From Varanus komodoensis (taxonomy: Eukaryota; Chordata; Lepidosauria; Squamata; Varanidae): DNA of 64,000 nt. The stretch's first letter is position 1, and every line of letters begins with the position of its first letter. Both the position numbers and the translations under genes were made by a program. The stretch spans positions 36,296,034 to 36,360,033 of the forward strand of contig NW_025335268.1 of assembly GCF_004798865.1 (NCBI RefSeq). Reading direction: 5' to 3'. Shown here in pieces: positions 47,060 through 57,830 of the stretch. The notes under the pieces were generated by a model that was not told the DNA's origin, searched no databases, and saw nothing but the letters and a program-made list of their open reading frames with translations.

Positions 47060-47210
47060 ACCCCTCTATGTTTACATTCCAGTCTTGCCTTTCTTCCACC
47101 AAGTTTCCATGGTCCTCACCAGTCATACCCTCCTATTCCCAGGATAACCTCAAGCACTTCCTGCTCCTAGCATTGGTATACATGCACTTCAGCTCCTTCC
47201 CACAAATCCC

Positions 47211-47479
47211 TTTCTTAGGGCCCCCCAGCCTCCTCCTTCCTCCCATCTTCCCTAATACCGGCACCCTCTTCATAGGAGTCCCACCAGCCCCTGCAATACC
47301 TCTAACACCCTGGTCCCAAACCCCTAGTCCTTGCCCCTCACTTGTCTAATCAGGGCAAGTCTCTGGGGGGCCTGAAGCCAGAATAAGCTTGCACATAACT
47401 GGTCCAGATCTTATCAATTGATTGCTGTGTTAAAGGTTGCTTAGAAACTTATACACTACTCCATGACTTTGTACAGCTG
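47211..47479. other. Possible 5' continuation of the CR1, unassigned
   Basis: C-rich on the plus strand. It could be upstream CR1 sequence (end of ORF1 or the linker) but no motif could be fixed. Confidence 0.35.
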
Positions 47480-47640
47480 TGCTGCTATTATTTTTACATT
47501 GCATTTGCATCCCACATTGTTTCCTCTTATGAGATACACGAGGAAGCTTGCACAGGTCCATTTTATTCTCACAACAACAACCCTGTGAAGCAGGTTCGAC
47601 TGAGACTGTGTAACAGGTCCCCAATCCAGCATTTTAACAG
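47480..47640 (-). mobile_element. MIR-like SINE fragment
   Basis: The plus strand reads ccattttattctcacaacaa followed by caaccctgtgaagcaggttc. This is the reverse complement of the MIR/CORE-SINE segment 'acctcacagggttgttgtgagga'. Diverged on both sides, it gives no clear ends. Confidence 0.6.
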
Positions 47641-48550
47641 CCACAGAACACTGGCTCACATTGCTTAAGAAAGTCTTTCTTTGGGTATCCAGGATCAATC
47701 AGTATAAAATTATGAAGAAGTTTGGCTTTAAGAGTAACCTACCATCTAATGCATGGAAAATCCTGATGGCAATCAGCAACTGCTGATCCTACAATGCCTC
47801 AAGAGGACAAGAGAGGGAACTCTCATTTACAGCGGTTTAAAATAATGTGTTAAGGTGGGGAGCGTACTTTGATGTGCAGTGCCCTTTCTAGCGCTTGGTG
47901 GTGACCTTGGGAAATGATAGCAGTGATTCTAGCTTTTGATGCTTCTTGGATTTACTGACAGGTTAGGCACTCATTTCCCACACTGCTGTCTTGTTTAGTG
48001 ACAGCTAAATTGAACCACCAAAGAATGTTGGTCTCTTGGACCATTAAAAGCATTTGCCCTTCCTGAATTCCATGTCCTGCCAGACTGTGATTCTGCTGGA
48101 AGCATAGCAGGGAAGGGAGAAGATACAAGACTGGAAGGCATTCACTTCAGCACACAAAGAAAAAAAACAGATTGCCCTGAAGACATTTGAAACACCACAG
48201 TCTCTTACAATCTTCCATGGACAAACTGGAGGCTTACAGTAGCTATCAAGTGCTGGGTTGGCAGATATTTCTTTAAAAAAAAAATCATGGAGACCGCTGA
48301 CTCCACCCATTATTTTTATATTGCCTCCATAGCCAAAGAAGCTCTTGGGATGGTTCACAACCATTTATCAAAATAGAATAATTAAAATGGACAGAATAAA
48401 AAACATATGCTAAAACGGTGAGGCACTCCAAAATACAAAATGTAAGACAGTTTAAAATGCCAATGCACAAAATTTGGACACAGGCACTGAACAGTAGGGC
48501 CACAATATGAGGTGTGCTAGCATGGATACCAGAATCCACATGCAGCAGGT

Positions 48551-48563
48551 CCCCCCCCCCCCC
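48551..48563. repeat. Poly-C run (13)
   Basis: Thirteen consecutive C, followed by accc. Such a run is prone to length variation and to sequencing error. Confidence 0.9.
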
Positions 48564-50637
48564 ACCCAGTAGGTTTCTTCTTCAATGGATGCCTAGAGGC
48601 CAAGCCACCTATCTGTCTTCACTCCAAGTGACCACATGGTGCTTCCTTTATGTGATAAATAGGGCTCATTAATTGATAGGGATGAAGGATGATTTGAAAC
48701 AAGGAAACAGGAAGAGTGAAAATGTAACAAAGAAAATTCCTTAGCCATGCGGGGAGGGGACCGGGATCAGATAGCAGGAAGGAGTTGGCACATAGACAAG
48801 ATAGCAGTGCTCTTGCTCAGTAGCCTCACGAATATTAACTAACACACCTCGCATAGAAAATAAGCTTATTATAATTCACCTGGGAGGGACAAAGTAGGAG
48901 TGAAGAACACATATTGGAGCAGGACTTGAATAGGCAGATGGAAAAGACTGTAACCACTTTTGCAAATACCTCGGCAAATGAGAGGGGAGGAGGGAAGAAG
49001 CGGATGGGGAAAGGGCATAAATATGGAATATGAACATGTGCTTGGAGAGTTGGAAAGGGGAAGGAAACCCTCTGACTCCCTTTATTGCAATAACGTTTCA
49101 AAAAAGAACTCTTTGTAGCCTGGTGCATTTTCTCTTCCAAGGGAAAGGAAAGAGTGTTACTAACATTTGTCATTTTAAAAATAATTAAGAATGTATCAGT
49201 AATACACATTAGGGTTGCCATTATCCTTGCCAGAATCTGGCCCTCTGTGCTCAGTTTTCACTTAGGAAGTGATCCAAGCTGAAAGAAAGTCCACAAATGC
49301 TAGCAGAGAAAAGGTTAAGCAATCTTCTTTTGCAGCATGTGCAGCACAAATTAAGGCTGCAAGTCATGTGTGTAGAAGAGGGATGCCACTTGTATAGTGT
49401 TTGTGTGGGTTCCATTCCTGGCTAGTGCCTGTGCAAACCTTTGGTGTGCTTGCCAAGAAGTTGGATTCACAGTCAGAAGAAAGTGGGTCATAATCTGGCA
49501 AGCTGAGCCAGGAAATCTTATGGCTTTCCACCCCCTAAACAGATTCTTCACACATTGCTAATACATATAACGTGGAGGTGCATAAATGAATTACACGTTT
49601 TAATTTAAAGGTCCTTGCACACCCCTATCCATAATACTTCTAAAATGGTGAGTGCCTCAGGGATTTTTCGGAATTTTACCTAATCATAATTTCATTCCAA
49701 ATAGCAAGGGCACACTTTGTAGTTTGAAAATGCGTTTCCAAGGATGGTTTCTACAATTAAAGCAGCCCAAGTATGCAGGCACTGAGGTTTGTGCTTTTGA
49801 AGTGGCAGCCATCTTGATGCTGCCATCACAGCAATGCATTGCACCCGAGAGAACAACATCACCAGGCCTCTCATACATCGTGCTCCCTGACTCAGACATA
49901 AGGAAAGACTCGGTGCAGTCTGCAGGGACACTGTTACACAGATTAACCAGTCTTTGTGGTATAACTTAATCCCTAGATGCAAGTCCATGGCAATCTAATA
50001 CAATGAGGTGTTCTGCACCATGGGAATTTTAACTGTGACTGGACTCCTTACTTTTTGGTAACAGTTTCTTAGCAGCTCATTAAGCAGTTGTTGAACAGCA
50101 GATGTCAATCTGGGAGGAGTTTTCTCAGGATGTGAAAGGAATTGTTTGTCTTGGATGTACCACAACTTGTAAGCTGCTCAGTTCTAGAAACATGAGGCTT
50201 GGACAGTCAATAAGCTCCCGGCTCAATGAATCAGAGACACTGTACATATACTACTTTGATGTGAGCAGCAGACAGATATTTTTCGTTACGGGATGGGGGA
50301 AGCAGACAGGGATGAAAGGATGAAATAACATTAACCTGCGCCATGCTAATAGGGGGCACAAGGTGGCTCATACTAATCCAAGTACGCTGTTTAAAATATT
50401 TTCATTCAGGATTCACATGCACTGATGTGTTGATGTGTATTAAGTCAGATGCAGTGCATTGACTGCAAATAAGCACGCACTAGTTCCTCTTCATATACCT
50501 GCATCTTGGCTGTGGTGAGAAAAGTTTCAGAATCTGCAGCCATGAAAATTAAAGCTGTCAATGCACAATGCGGAACATATGCTTTAATCGCATAGCTGCT
50601 GTATACTTAACCAATTGATTTCATGCACCAATACGAT

Positions 50638-50647
50638 GGGGGGGGGG
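50638..50647. repeat. Poly-G run (10)
   Basis: Ten consecutive G, preceded by cgat. Its length may be uncertain in an assembly. Confidence 0.85.
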
Positions 50648-50785
50648 TGACAGGACCATCAGCTGGACAACGCTGGGGAACGGAACAAACTGTGCTGGAA
50701 ATGGAACTCCATTTAATCAAGAAGTTGGGGCAGCATTTAAAGAAAATAATATAGACAGTGTTTTACTAGTGTTATTCCATTCACA

Positions 50786-50925
50786 GCAGCTATGGACAAT
50801 TTATGGCTCTTTAGACATTTTGGCCTACACTCCCAGCATTCTTCAACATTGCATATGCTGGCTAGATAGAGCCGATGGGAGTCGTATTCCAAACATTCGG
50901 TGGGTCATAAGTTACCAACCCCAAT
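50786..50925. repeat. Palindromic hAT-like MITE
   Basis: The left arm contains ggacaatttatggctcttta, then tggcctacactcccagcatt. The centre is tatgctggctagatagagc. The right arm is cgatgggagtcgtattccaa, the inverted 'actacaactcccat' arm, ending ataagttaccaaccccaa. This corresponds to the 'gggcaacctgtggccctccag ... gttgcccacccc' MITE. It is moderately diverged. Confidence 0.65.
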
Positions 50926-52257
50926 TTAGAGTGTTTAGAAATCTACCTCTGAATGGTAGATTCAATTTGCGTTATTTTCAATGTCATGTTTTCAGACGTT
51001 CCACCTAAGTCACAAGTTACATTTTGTAATAGACTGCAGAATGTACATAACTACAGTCTTAGACATGAAGGGAATGTTTCTAGGTTAGAGAGTCCCTTCT
51101 CTCAATAAGCATCCCCATGCCCACTGGTGTTTCAGGGATGCTTATCTAAATATTACTTATTAAATTATTGCGGTGGTCTAGTAAGTAGAGCAGGACTTTC
51201 TTAAAGGTGGTACATCAAGCTGATTGCTTTATTGTGTTTTTTCAATGTCTACTGAAAGTTTTGCTATTAAAAACATGGAAAGTTTTTTTTAAAAAATCAA
51301 AAAGCCTTTTAAAATTGTTTAATTGTATTATTATGCTCTTGCTTTAAGCATGCTGTAGAAAGGGGGAAAAAGACATAAACTGGACCCATAGGTCTGGATC
51401 ATAGATCCTGAAGTGCCACAAGCCCTCAAAATGCCATTTCATGTAACAGGGCAGGAAGAGCTATCATCCACAGCCCCTTACAGAATAAGCCATCCAATTC
51501 ACAGATTAATATAACACTGAGAACAGGTACATCACTGTAAGGTTACTGAAGAGTTATAGTTCTACTTAAAACATTTTAAAGTATCATATGTCAAAAGTCC
51601 AAGAGCATTAAATTACGATAGTTCATCAGATGCCACTTAAAGGACAGGTTTTCTGAGATGTGAGATCTGCATGTACTCTTTGTGTGAACTCTAAATCTAA
51701 ACCCTTACTTTTTATGCCACATGCTCTAGCAAAGTTATATGATTTACAAATCCTATGTCTTGGCTTTTGCTGGGCTGTAGCACTTCAGAATGCAGATTAT
51801 TGGGCTTTGTTTGTTACGTATTTGAAAGCTCTCTCCCCCTGCCACACCATACTAAAAATACCGCTTCTCTACTCATAAAACACTAGCATCGTGGAGAAGA
51901 TTTCTAGCTTAGTCTTTTCCCAGCCAGCTGTGTTGCTTTCTGCATGCAGGGAGACATTTATACGAAAGATTGTTCCAAAGTGCAATTTCTCTCCCCACCT
52001 GCACCATGTGATTCTCTTGGCTTTAACGCGCAGTTCTGACTATTGTAAAATATATCACAGATCTGTATCTGGGTGGACTTTGCTTCTCCTTCCTTGAACA
52101 CTTGTCTGTAAAATCAGCAGTGATGTTCTCACAGTGTTTCCTCATAACAATATTCACATATGAAGTATGATTTTTGTTAGTCTTTTATGAATTACTGGCT
52201 CTGCATGCCTATTGCAATTCTACTCACATTTCTTTTCTTTTCTTTTTTATGCCATTC
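50926..52257. other. Unique non-coding DNA
   Basis: No repeat recognised and no ORF above 72 codons. Confidence 0.4.
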
Positions 52258-52460
52258 ATGGCTCAGCTGTGGGAAAAAGAATAATTTCAAGGATTAGTAA
52301 TAGGATATGGAGCATTTCACCTCTAGGTCACTGGTTTGAATCCACCCTCCTGTCAGCAGTGATTGAAAATCATTGCCATTTGATTGCTTTTCAGTGGCCT
52401 ATCTGACATGAGCTGGTGGTCCCAGCCTAGATCCTAATAGATGAGTGCCCACATCTGTCT
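52258..52460 (+). repeat. SINE-like unit with a B-box motif
   Basis: tggctcagctgtggga (52258 onward) resembles a pol III A-box. ggtttgaatccaccc (52331 onward) matches the B-box consensus GGTTCGAATCC with one change. The following body (tgagctggtggtcccagcct, ctcagaattacctggctagt) is repeat-like. The A-to-B distance of about 75 bp is longer than in a normal tRNA, so this is either an unusual SINE head or a chance pairing. Confidence 0.4.
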
Positions 52461-52581
52461 TCAGCCTCAGAATTACCTGGCTAGTTTAGTATGAGGAAAA
52501 CAAAAGAAAAGAAAAAGCAAAGCACAGTCGAGTGGCTGTTGCCTGATTTTGGGAGCTGCTCCAGGCCTGGTCCAGGAAGGT

Positions 52582-52598
52582 TGCTGCTGCTGCTGCTG
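52582..52598. repeat. (TGC)n short array
   Basis: Nearly six perfect TGC triplets (17 bp). It is not in a supported reading frame. Confidence 0.85.
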
Positions 52599-55500
52599 TT
52601 TATACTTCTATTGGCTTCAGACAAAGGGATCCCAAACTGGGATAATACCATTTGATCATCCGAAAGCCTATGTAACTGTTGCCATCTTCCACATAATTTC
52701 TTTCTGACTCAACAGTCAGTTGTAATAAACCAGTGTTAAAGGCATGCCAAAGACCTCATTCAGACAATTAATCCCCCTGTGGAAGTTTGCCTTCCTTTTG
52801 GTATGGTAAATAATGTAGGGACATTCTCCAGGTCATCTGGAACAAGAACTCTGGGTTGTTGGGGGAGAAGCAGCTCTGACTTATAACCCGTAGTTTGTTC
52901 TTGAGTTTAACTCAGGGTTGTTTCTTTCCCATCAGAAGAGGGTAAGTGGTCAGGAGCCAGCATGCTTTCTAATTCCTGAGCCATCCATGGTTAACAAAAC
53001 CCAGACTGTTTCATTGTGCAAACTGGGTCAATAAACCAGTCTTAGATTAGCTGTCACAGAATGCAACATGTTAATCCATTCTTCTTGGTTTTCATTTAGT
53101 ACAAAATATCTATTCCAAAGTACGGGACTATGAACTGACACAAAGGCAGGCACAATTGGGTCCCATATGACCTTTCAGTATATGATTCTTGTTTCAATAT
53201 ATGAGACTCTTTACTATTAATGGAATCAATGATATACGTGGAAAAATGGAGTAATGGTGAAGAGTCAAGGAGAACAGTGTAGTGGATAATAACAAAGAGC
53301 AATCTTATGATCGCTATGGCAAGAAAGAAGTCACAATATCTTTTTTCCTTTATCATTTAGGTTTTTCCCCTTCTGCCAATTAAAGATCAAGATCTTTAAA
53401 AGAATTGTATTCTATCTTTGGAAGAGTGACAGAAACTCATTTTCAATAGAAGTATTATTTCAGTGCTTTTTTCCCATCCCTAAGCAACATTATTTCTTGG
53501 TATATAAAAGTAAGTGTTTATAATAATGCTCAGTTTTTATTTCTATAAAATTAAATATTCTAGGGGCAGTGGGATTCATGAAACCTATAAGAGGAAAAGG
53601 ATATTTCTTTGGAACATTGGAAAAAAAGGAAATGGTCCTCACTGATTCAAGTAAGATGGAGGGACCTCTATTCCTTTCATTTCACAATTGTGGAGTGGCC
53701 TTTGATTTCATCAGTTCACTGAATTTCATAGTATGTCATGGTAGGGAAATGCAATCTCTCACAATGGCCTCCTTTACATAGAAGCACCCCAGATGCTGAA
53801 GTTGTTCATAACACAACCATGCTCATAAGCAGCTATTTGTTCATGCCGATCCAGCAGAGCTGGCTCTTCTCTTTGGCCGTCTTCTGCACCTTTCCTTGTT
53901 TGCATATCTACTTCCTCCTTCCCCCACTCCCAAACGTGGAGTGTCAGTTAGAAACCAAGCAAAACAAAACATGGCCTTGGATCAACTCAGCTTGCAATCA
54001 GAGCACACAACAATGCTGTAGCAATGCCACAATCCTTGAAATTCATCTTAGACACTTCCCTGTTAGAGTAGCAAATCCTGGTGTCAGGATATATATTCTT
54101 ATTTTCCATATGAGTACAGGGAGTGTGAGTGTTTGAATCATTTCGGAATGGAATAAAAGAAGTGACAACAGTATATTTAACAGAGATTGGCCCTAATGAA
54201 AATGGACAGAGGGAGGGTAAAGCAATTAACAGGTTGCTAAATTTAATTATTATGTTTCAAACTATAATGCACCATTATCCTGTCAATCATGTTTGCAGAC
54301 TTGGTAACCATGGTCCAGTGAGTTTCTAATGCACCCATTAGTGGATGGGCATGCACCTTTTTGTCTTTCATTTTTATTCTGAAGGCTGCTGGCCGAGCTA
54401 CCACTATCGCTCTCCTACCGCAATCCATCAAGTTCTCCTGCAGTTTGTCTGTTCAGGGAAGAGGACTAAGTGCAGAGCGCTGGAGCAAACAGCCAAAATG
54501 CTCGGTCCTGAGCTGCAGGTTCATGGCCGATATATTGCACCATGCATTTCATGATTAAGCCTGTTCCTCATAGAAGAGCGGTAGCTTGCTTTCCTGAAAG
54601 GAGAAGGGGAAACCAACACACTGGTGGGGACCTGGTCTTGAAATGCATTAATTTTACAGATGAAGTTCACTTTTATTTCAGGTAGACAGTTCTGTGACTC
54701 AAGAATGGAGACTTTTTTGCATTAGCTGTTTTATGAAGGGAATGTTTAAAATCTGGACAAAGCCTATAGCCTGTGGAAAGGAGATAATGGTCTTTCCTTA
54801 TATAACAATTCTTATATAATTGCACAAAACATGGTAAACTCAATGATAAAACACTTTATTCAGATCAGCTGTGGTCTGGCATAAAGATTTTACTTCACTA
54901 AATTATGTGCCCCCACCCCTTTCTCTTTTCTCATTCCATTAACCTTAGTATTATGAAGCACTTTAATTTTGGATAAATAGCTTTACTATGTTTTGCCTGC
55001 TAGCTTTTGACACACCATCACTATGTAAAACTTCACCCGCAGAGTAATTTTTCTTGTTTTAAAATGTTAAACTTATTTAGAAATGATTAAAAAATGTTCT
55101 ACCTGTGGAAGGGGGGAGGGAGGGAGAGATGCTGGTGATTATGGGGCTTATGACATGGCCTCAAAGGTTTTGTGTTGTGTTCATAAACTTCAGCAAATCT
55201 GCCAATTTTTTAAAAGGAGAAGTCATGTGTATCTCTCAGCATCCAAAGGAGAATATTGTAGATCCATGTAGAATTAAAGGGCGATTCACAGAACCCTTGG
55301 GCATACCAATGGATGTTTAGTTTGCTGTATGGGTCACTATATTTTCATTGTTGCTAATGAAAAAAAAAAGCACTGCCCACTTTGTCAACGAAACCCCTTC
55401 TGTCTGGAACTCCCTGGAACATACCAGGTACCAGCTCTTTCACTTTCCTCAGATCCCTTCTCAAAAAGCATCCTTTTTTTGTGAAACCACTAGATTCATT

Positions 55501-57610
55501 CCCTTCCCCTTTCTCATCTAAGATAAAATCTAAGTCATCCAGTTATTCTTATTTGGTCTTTTGCATAAGCTGAAAAAAAACAGGTGTTTGCAAGCCTGGA
55601 GTAGCCCTTCTGCCTGACATATCCTGTGCTGATGAATTTGGCAAAAAACAAACACACAAAGGTGAATTTTGTGCTACAGAGCACTAAGAATCAAATTCAT
55701 TTTCTTTTAAAACTACCTATTTGTTTGCTGTTGCATTTTAAATAGCACACCAGATGGTGATGATTGTCCAGGGATGAAAATTACCCCTGGATCTTCTGGA
55801 GTTGCCCACCCCTGCCACACTCACTTTCCTAGGAGTCACGCAAATTGAAATCAATGAGACTTATACTTAAGAAACATATATAGGATGGTGCTGTTAAAAT
55901 GTGAAGAGCTTGGTCAAGTGGGAAGAATTCAGACAGGCTCTCTCATGCATGAAGTCTGCTAATGGAAGTCAAATATCACGGTAATTGGCTAGTGCCTAAA
56001 GTGCAAAATTATGTGTAATTTGCATGGCAAGACCAGAGGTAATAAATGGGAAGACACATCAGCAGGGCAACTTTCATGGAGGCTAAGGAAAAATGGCTTT
56101 ATCCTGCTTGTAGTATGGTAGACTTTTCAAGCATCCAGTACAGAAAGAGGCAGAACATGCCGGTATAGTTCCATCTAAACACACTGCAGAACTACAAATG
56201 CAAATTTGTACTTAGGGAGGGTATCTGAAAGAAGAGTAATATCAGATCACGAATGAAGATAAAGCATTTGTGCATTATTCCCATAGCAGCTGAATGAGAG
56301 GAGTTATACCTAGGTTTTTTTAAAAAGTAAACTGGTCAGGGGAAGTTTGAAGCAATAAAAATATGAAAAATGTAGTTTCTCTGCATACATTGATTGAGTG
56401 GTCACAACATGCACAGAGGAAAATGAAATTATCTGAATCATTCCTTATAGCTTTCTGTTGTTGTTCCCTGCTCCTCCCCCCCCCCCCCAATGCACAGTTT
56501 TAGAAAACTCTTCTTCTTCAGTCTAGACTAATCAGCAGCTAAAGATATAATGTGAGAAGTCATGCCCTCTGCTTAAGCAAAGTTATGGGCTTGACGGACT
56601 TACTATCTGATGGTAAGCATAAAAATCCATAGCTGCTTATCAGACCTATCCAAAACCATTAGCAGGGGACCCTGATACGTTTTAAGACTGGGCATGACAG
56701 AAGTTATGGGAGAGAGACAAGCCATTCCATCTGATTGGCTTTCTCTGAAGGATGGGGCTGAGCCAAAGAATAATTATTGAAACTGTGATCTCCTTGAGGA
56801 GACTGCCCTTTACAGTGCATTACAAAATAAAATCTGAAATTCAGCCCACTATAAATAAAAGTAATGTAATAACAAAATAGTATAATCCTGAAGCTAAAAA
56901 CAGAGCCAGCAGCAATACACCCAATGCAAGGGAACACAACACTCAAGTCAAGCAAACTAAAAATGTTTTTATAGTTCACTGAAAGGCCATCAGAGCCGGG
57001 CCCTGCAATTTGGCTCCCCAGAGAAGGGAGTTTCTTACTTTGGACTGTATGATTGCAAAGGCCTCATCCTACATCCCATCCAAATAAACTCCAGTAATGA
57101 TGAGATGCAGAGCAACGCTTCTGATGATAAATGTTGCATGAAGATTCATGTGGAAGAAGGCAAACCTTCCAAGAATGTGCTTCTAAGCCATTCTGCAGAG
57201 GGAACAAAGGGAGATTCTCAGGCAAAAATGCTTTCTGCTCCAACGCACTAAAGCTAAGCCAAATGAACAAAACCGTGTGTTTTATTGCCGAGTATTAGTA
57301 TCTGGCATGTATATAGAGAGAACGTTCAGAATGCCTCACATGTTTTATCTGAATAAACTGTACAGCTACACCTACCATAAGGAAAGTTAGTTTTATTATC
57401 GCCATTGTGCAACTGGGGGGGCTAAGGCTAGTGCTAGGTTTAGGATTTGGAGGGCCCTTGGCCAAGACAACCTCAAAGGGCCTCCTGCTATTGCTCTACA
57501 TTTTCTTTCTCTTCATTACTGCTACTTTCTGGCTTAAGAGGTAGTCAGCCGAGATATAAGCAGCAGTGGCATCTACTGCTCTTTCTTCCAATTCCACTAT
57601 TGTCAAGAAC
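52599..57610. other. Unique non-coding DNA
   Basis: 52870-53060 has motifs such as ccatggttaacaaaaccca and ggtcaataaaccagtctta that recur at 58170-58210 (ccattaacaaaccagggtaa). These suggest an unrecognised MITE. 55785-55816 ends in gttgcccacccctgc, which may be one end of the palindromic MITE. A C13 run lies at 56476-56488. ORFs up to 132 codons lack domains. Confidence 0.35.
56476..56488. repeat. Poly-C run (13)
   Basis: Thirteen consecutive C within a pyrimidine-rich stretch. Confidence 0.9.
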
Positions 57611-57830
57611 AAGTGTGGTGTGGTGGTTAAGAGCACAGGACTCAGATGATCTGGGTTCTAGACCCCGCTTGGCCATGGAGCCAACTGGGTGACTTTGGCC
57701 CATACACTTAGCCCAAACTACCTCACAGGGTTGTTGTTGTGGGATAATATTGAGAGCAGCAGGAGACGAATTGTTTAAGTAGCGTTGAGTTTGTAAGAAA
57801 AAATGGGATATAGAGCTAATAAACAAAAGG
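57611..57830 (+). mobile_element. MIR-like (CORE-type) SINE
   Basis: The tRNA-like head aagtgtggtgtggtggttaa, gagcacaggactcagatgat includes an A-box. ctgggttctagaccccgctt contains a B-box-like gggttctagacc. The body includes ccaactgggtgactttggcc and tacctcacagggttgttgtt, the MIR/CORE signature. The 3' part ends in aatgggatatagagctaat. The length of about 220 bp is close to full. It is moderately diverged and has no coding capacity. Confidence 0.8.

Larger units (their letters stand above)
44628..47210 (-). mobile_element. CR1 LINE with endonuclease and partial RT, interrupted by a hAT MITE
   Basis: The minus strand reads, from the 5' side, an endonuclease start with a TNARS-like motif (about 47180) and a TETWW-like motif (about 47100). 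Next comes RRGVGIVLYVREGTGWNEIE and VGVCYCPPSQ-type sequence (46796-47059). After the inserted MITE come endonuclease C-terminal motifs DILDLVLTNREKLIG, SWDFRKANFGQLL and ERVLEGKGVELR (46086-46370). The RT start is HPRLLGELAG and EDWRVVSVVPIFKKGSRGD (45382-45602), then VIYLGFNKAF (about 45250). Within 100 bp it jumps to C-terminal motifs (YEKRLRELCLFRLEERRFRG, RLWNGLPQEV), so the RT catalytic-loop region is missing. The 3' end lies at about 44628. It is an older copy than the 8.7 kb CR1. Confidence 0.87.
47641..50785. other. Unique non-coding DNA with homopolymer runs
   Basis: Contains C13 (48551-48563) and G10 (50638-50647) runs. ORFs up to 128 codons (48835-49221 minus) carry no domain. 49640-49990 has overlapping ORFs on both strands (105 and 98 codons), not recognised. 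Confidence 0.4.

Noticed and set aside
53738-54136. 132-codon plus-strand ORF resembling a membrane protein
   Set aside because: The hydrophobic stretch comes from T-rich sequence; no start context, splice sites or family match.
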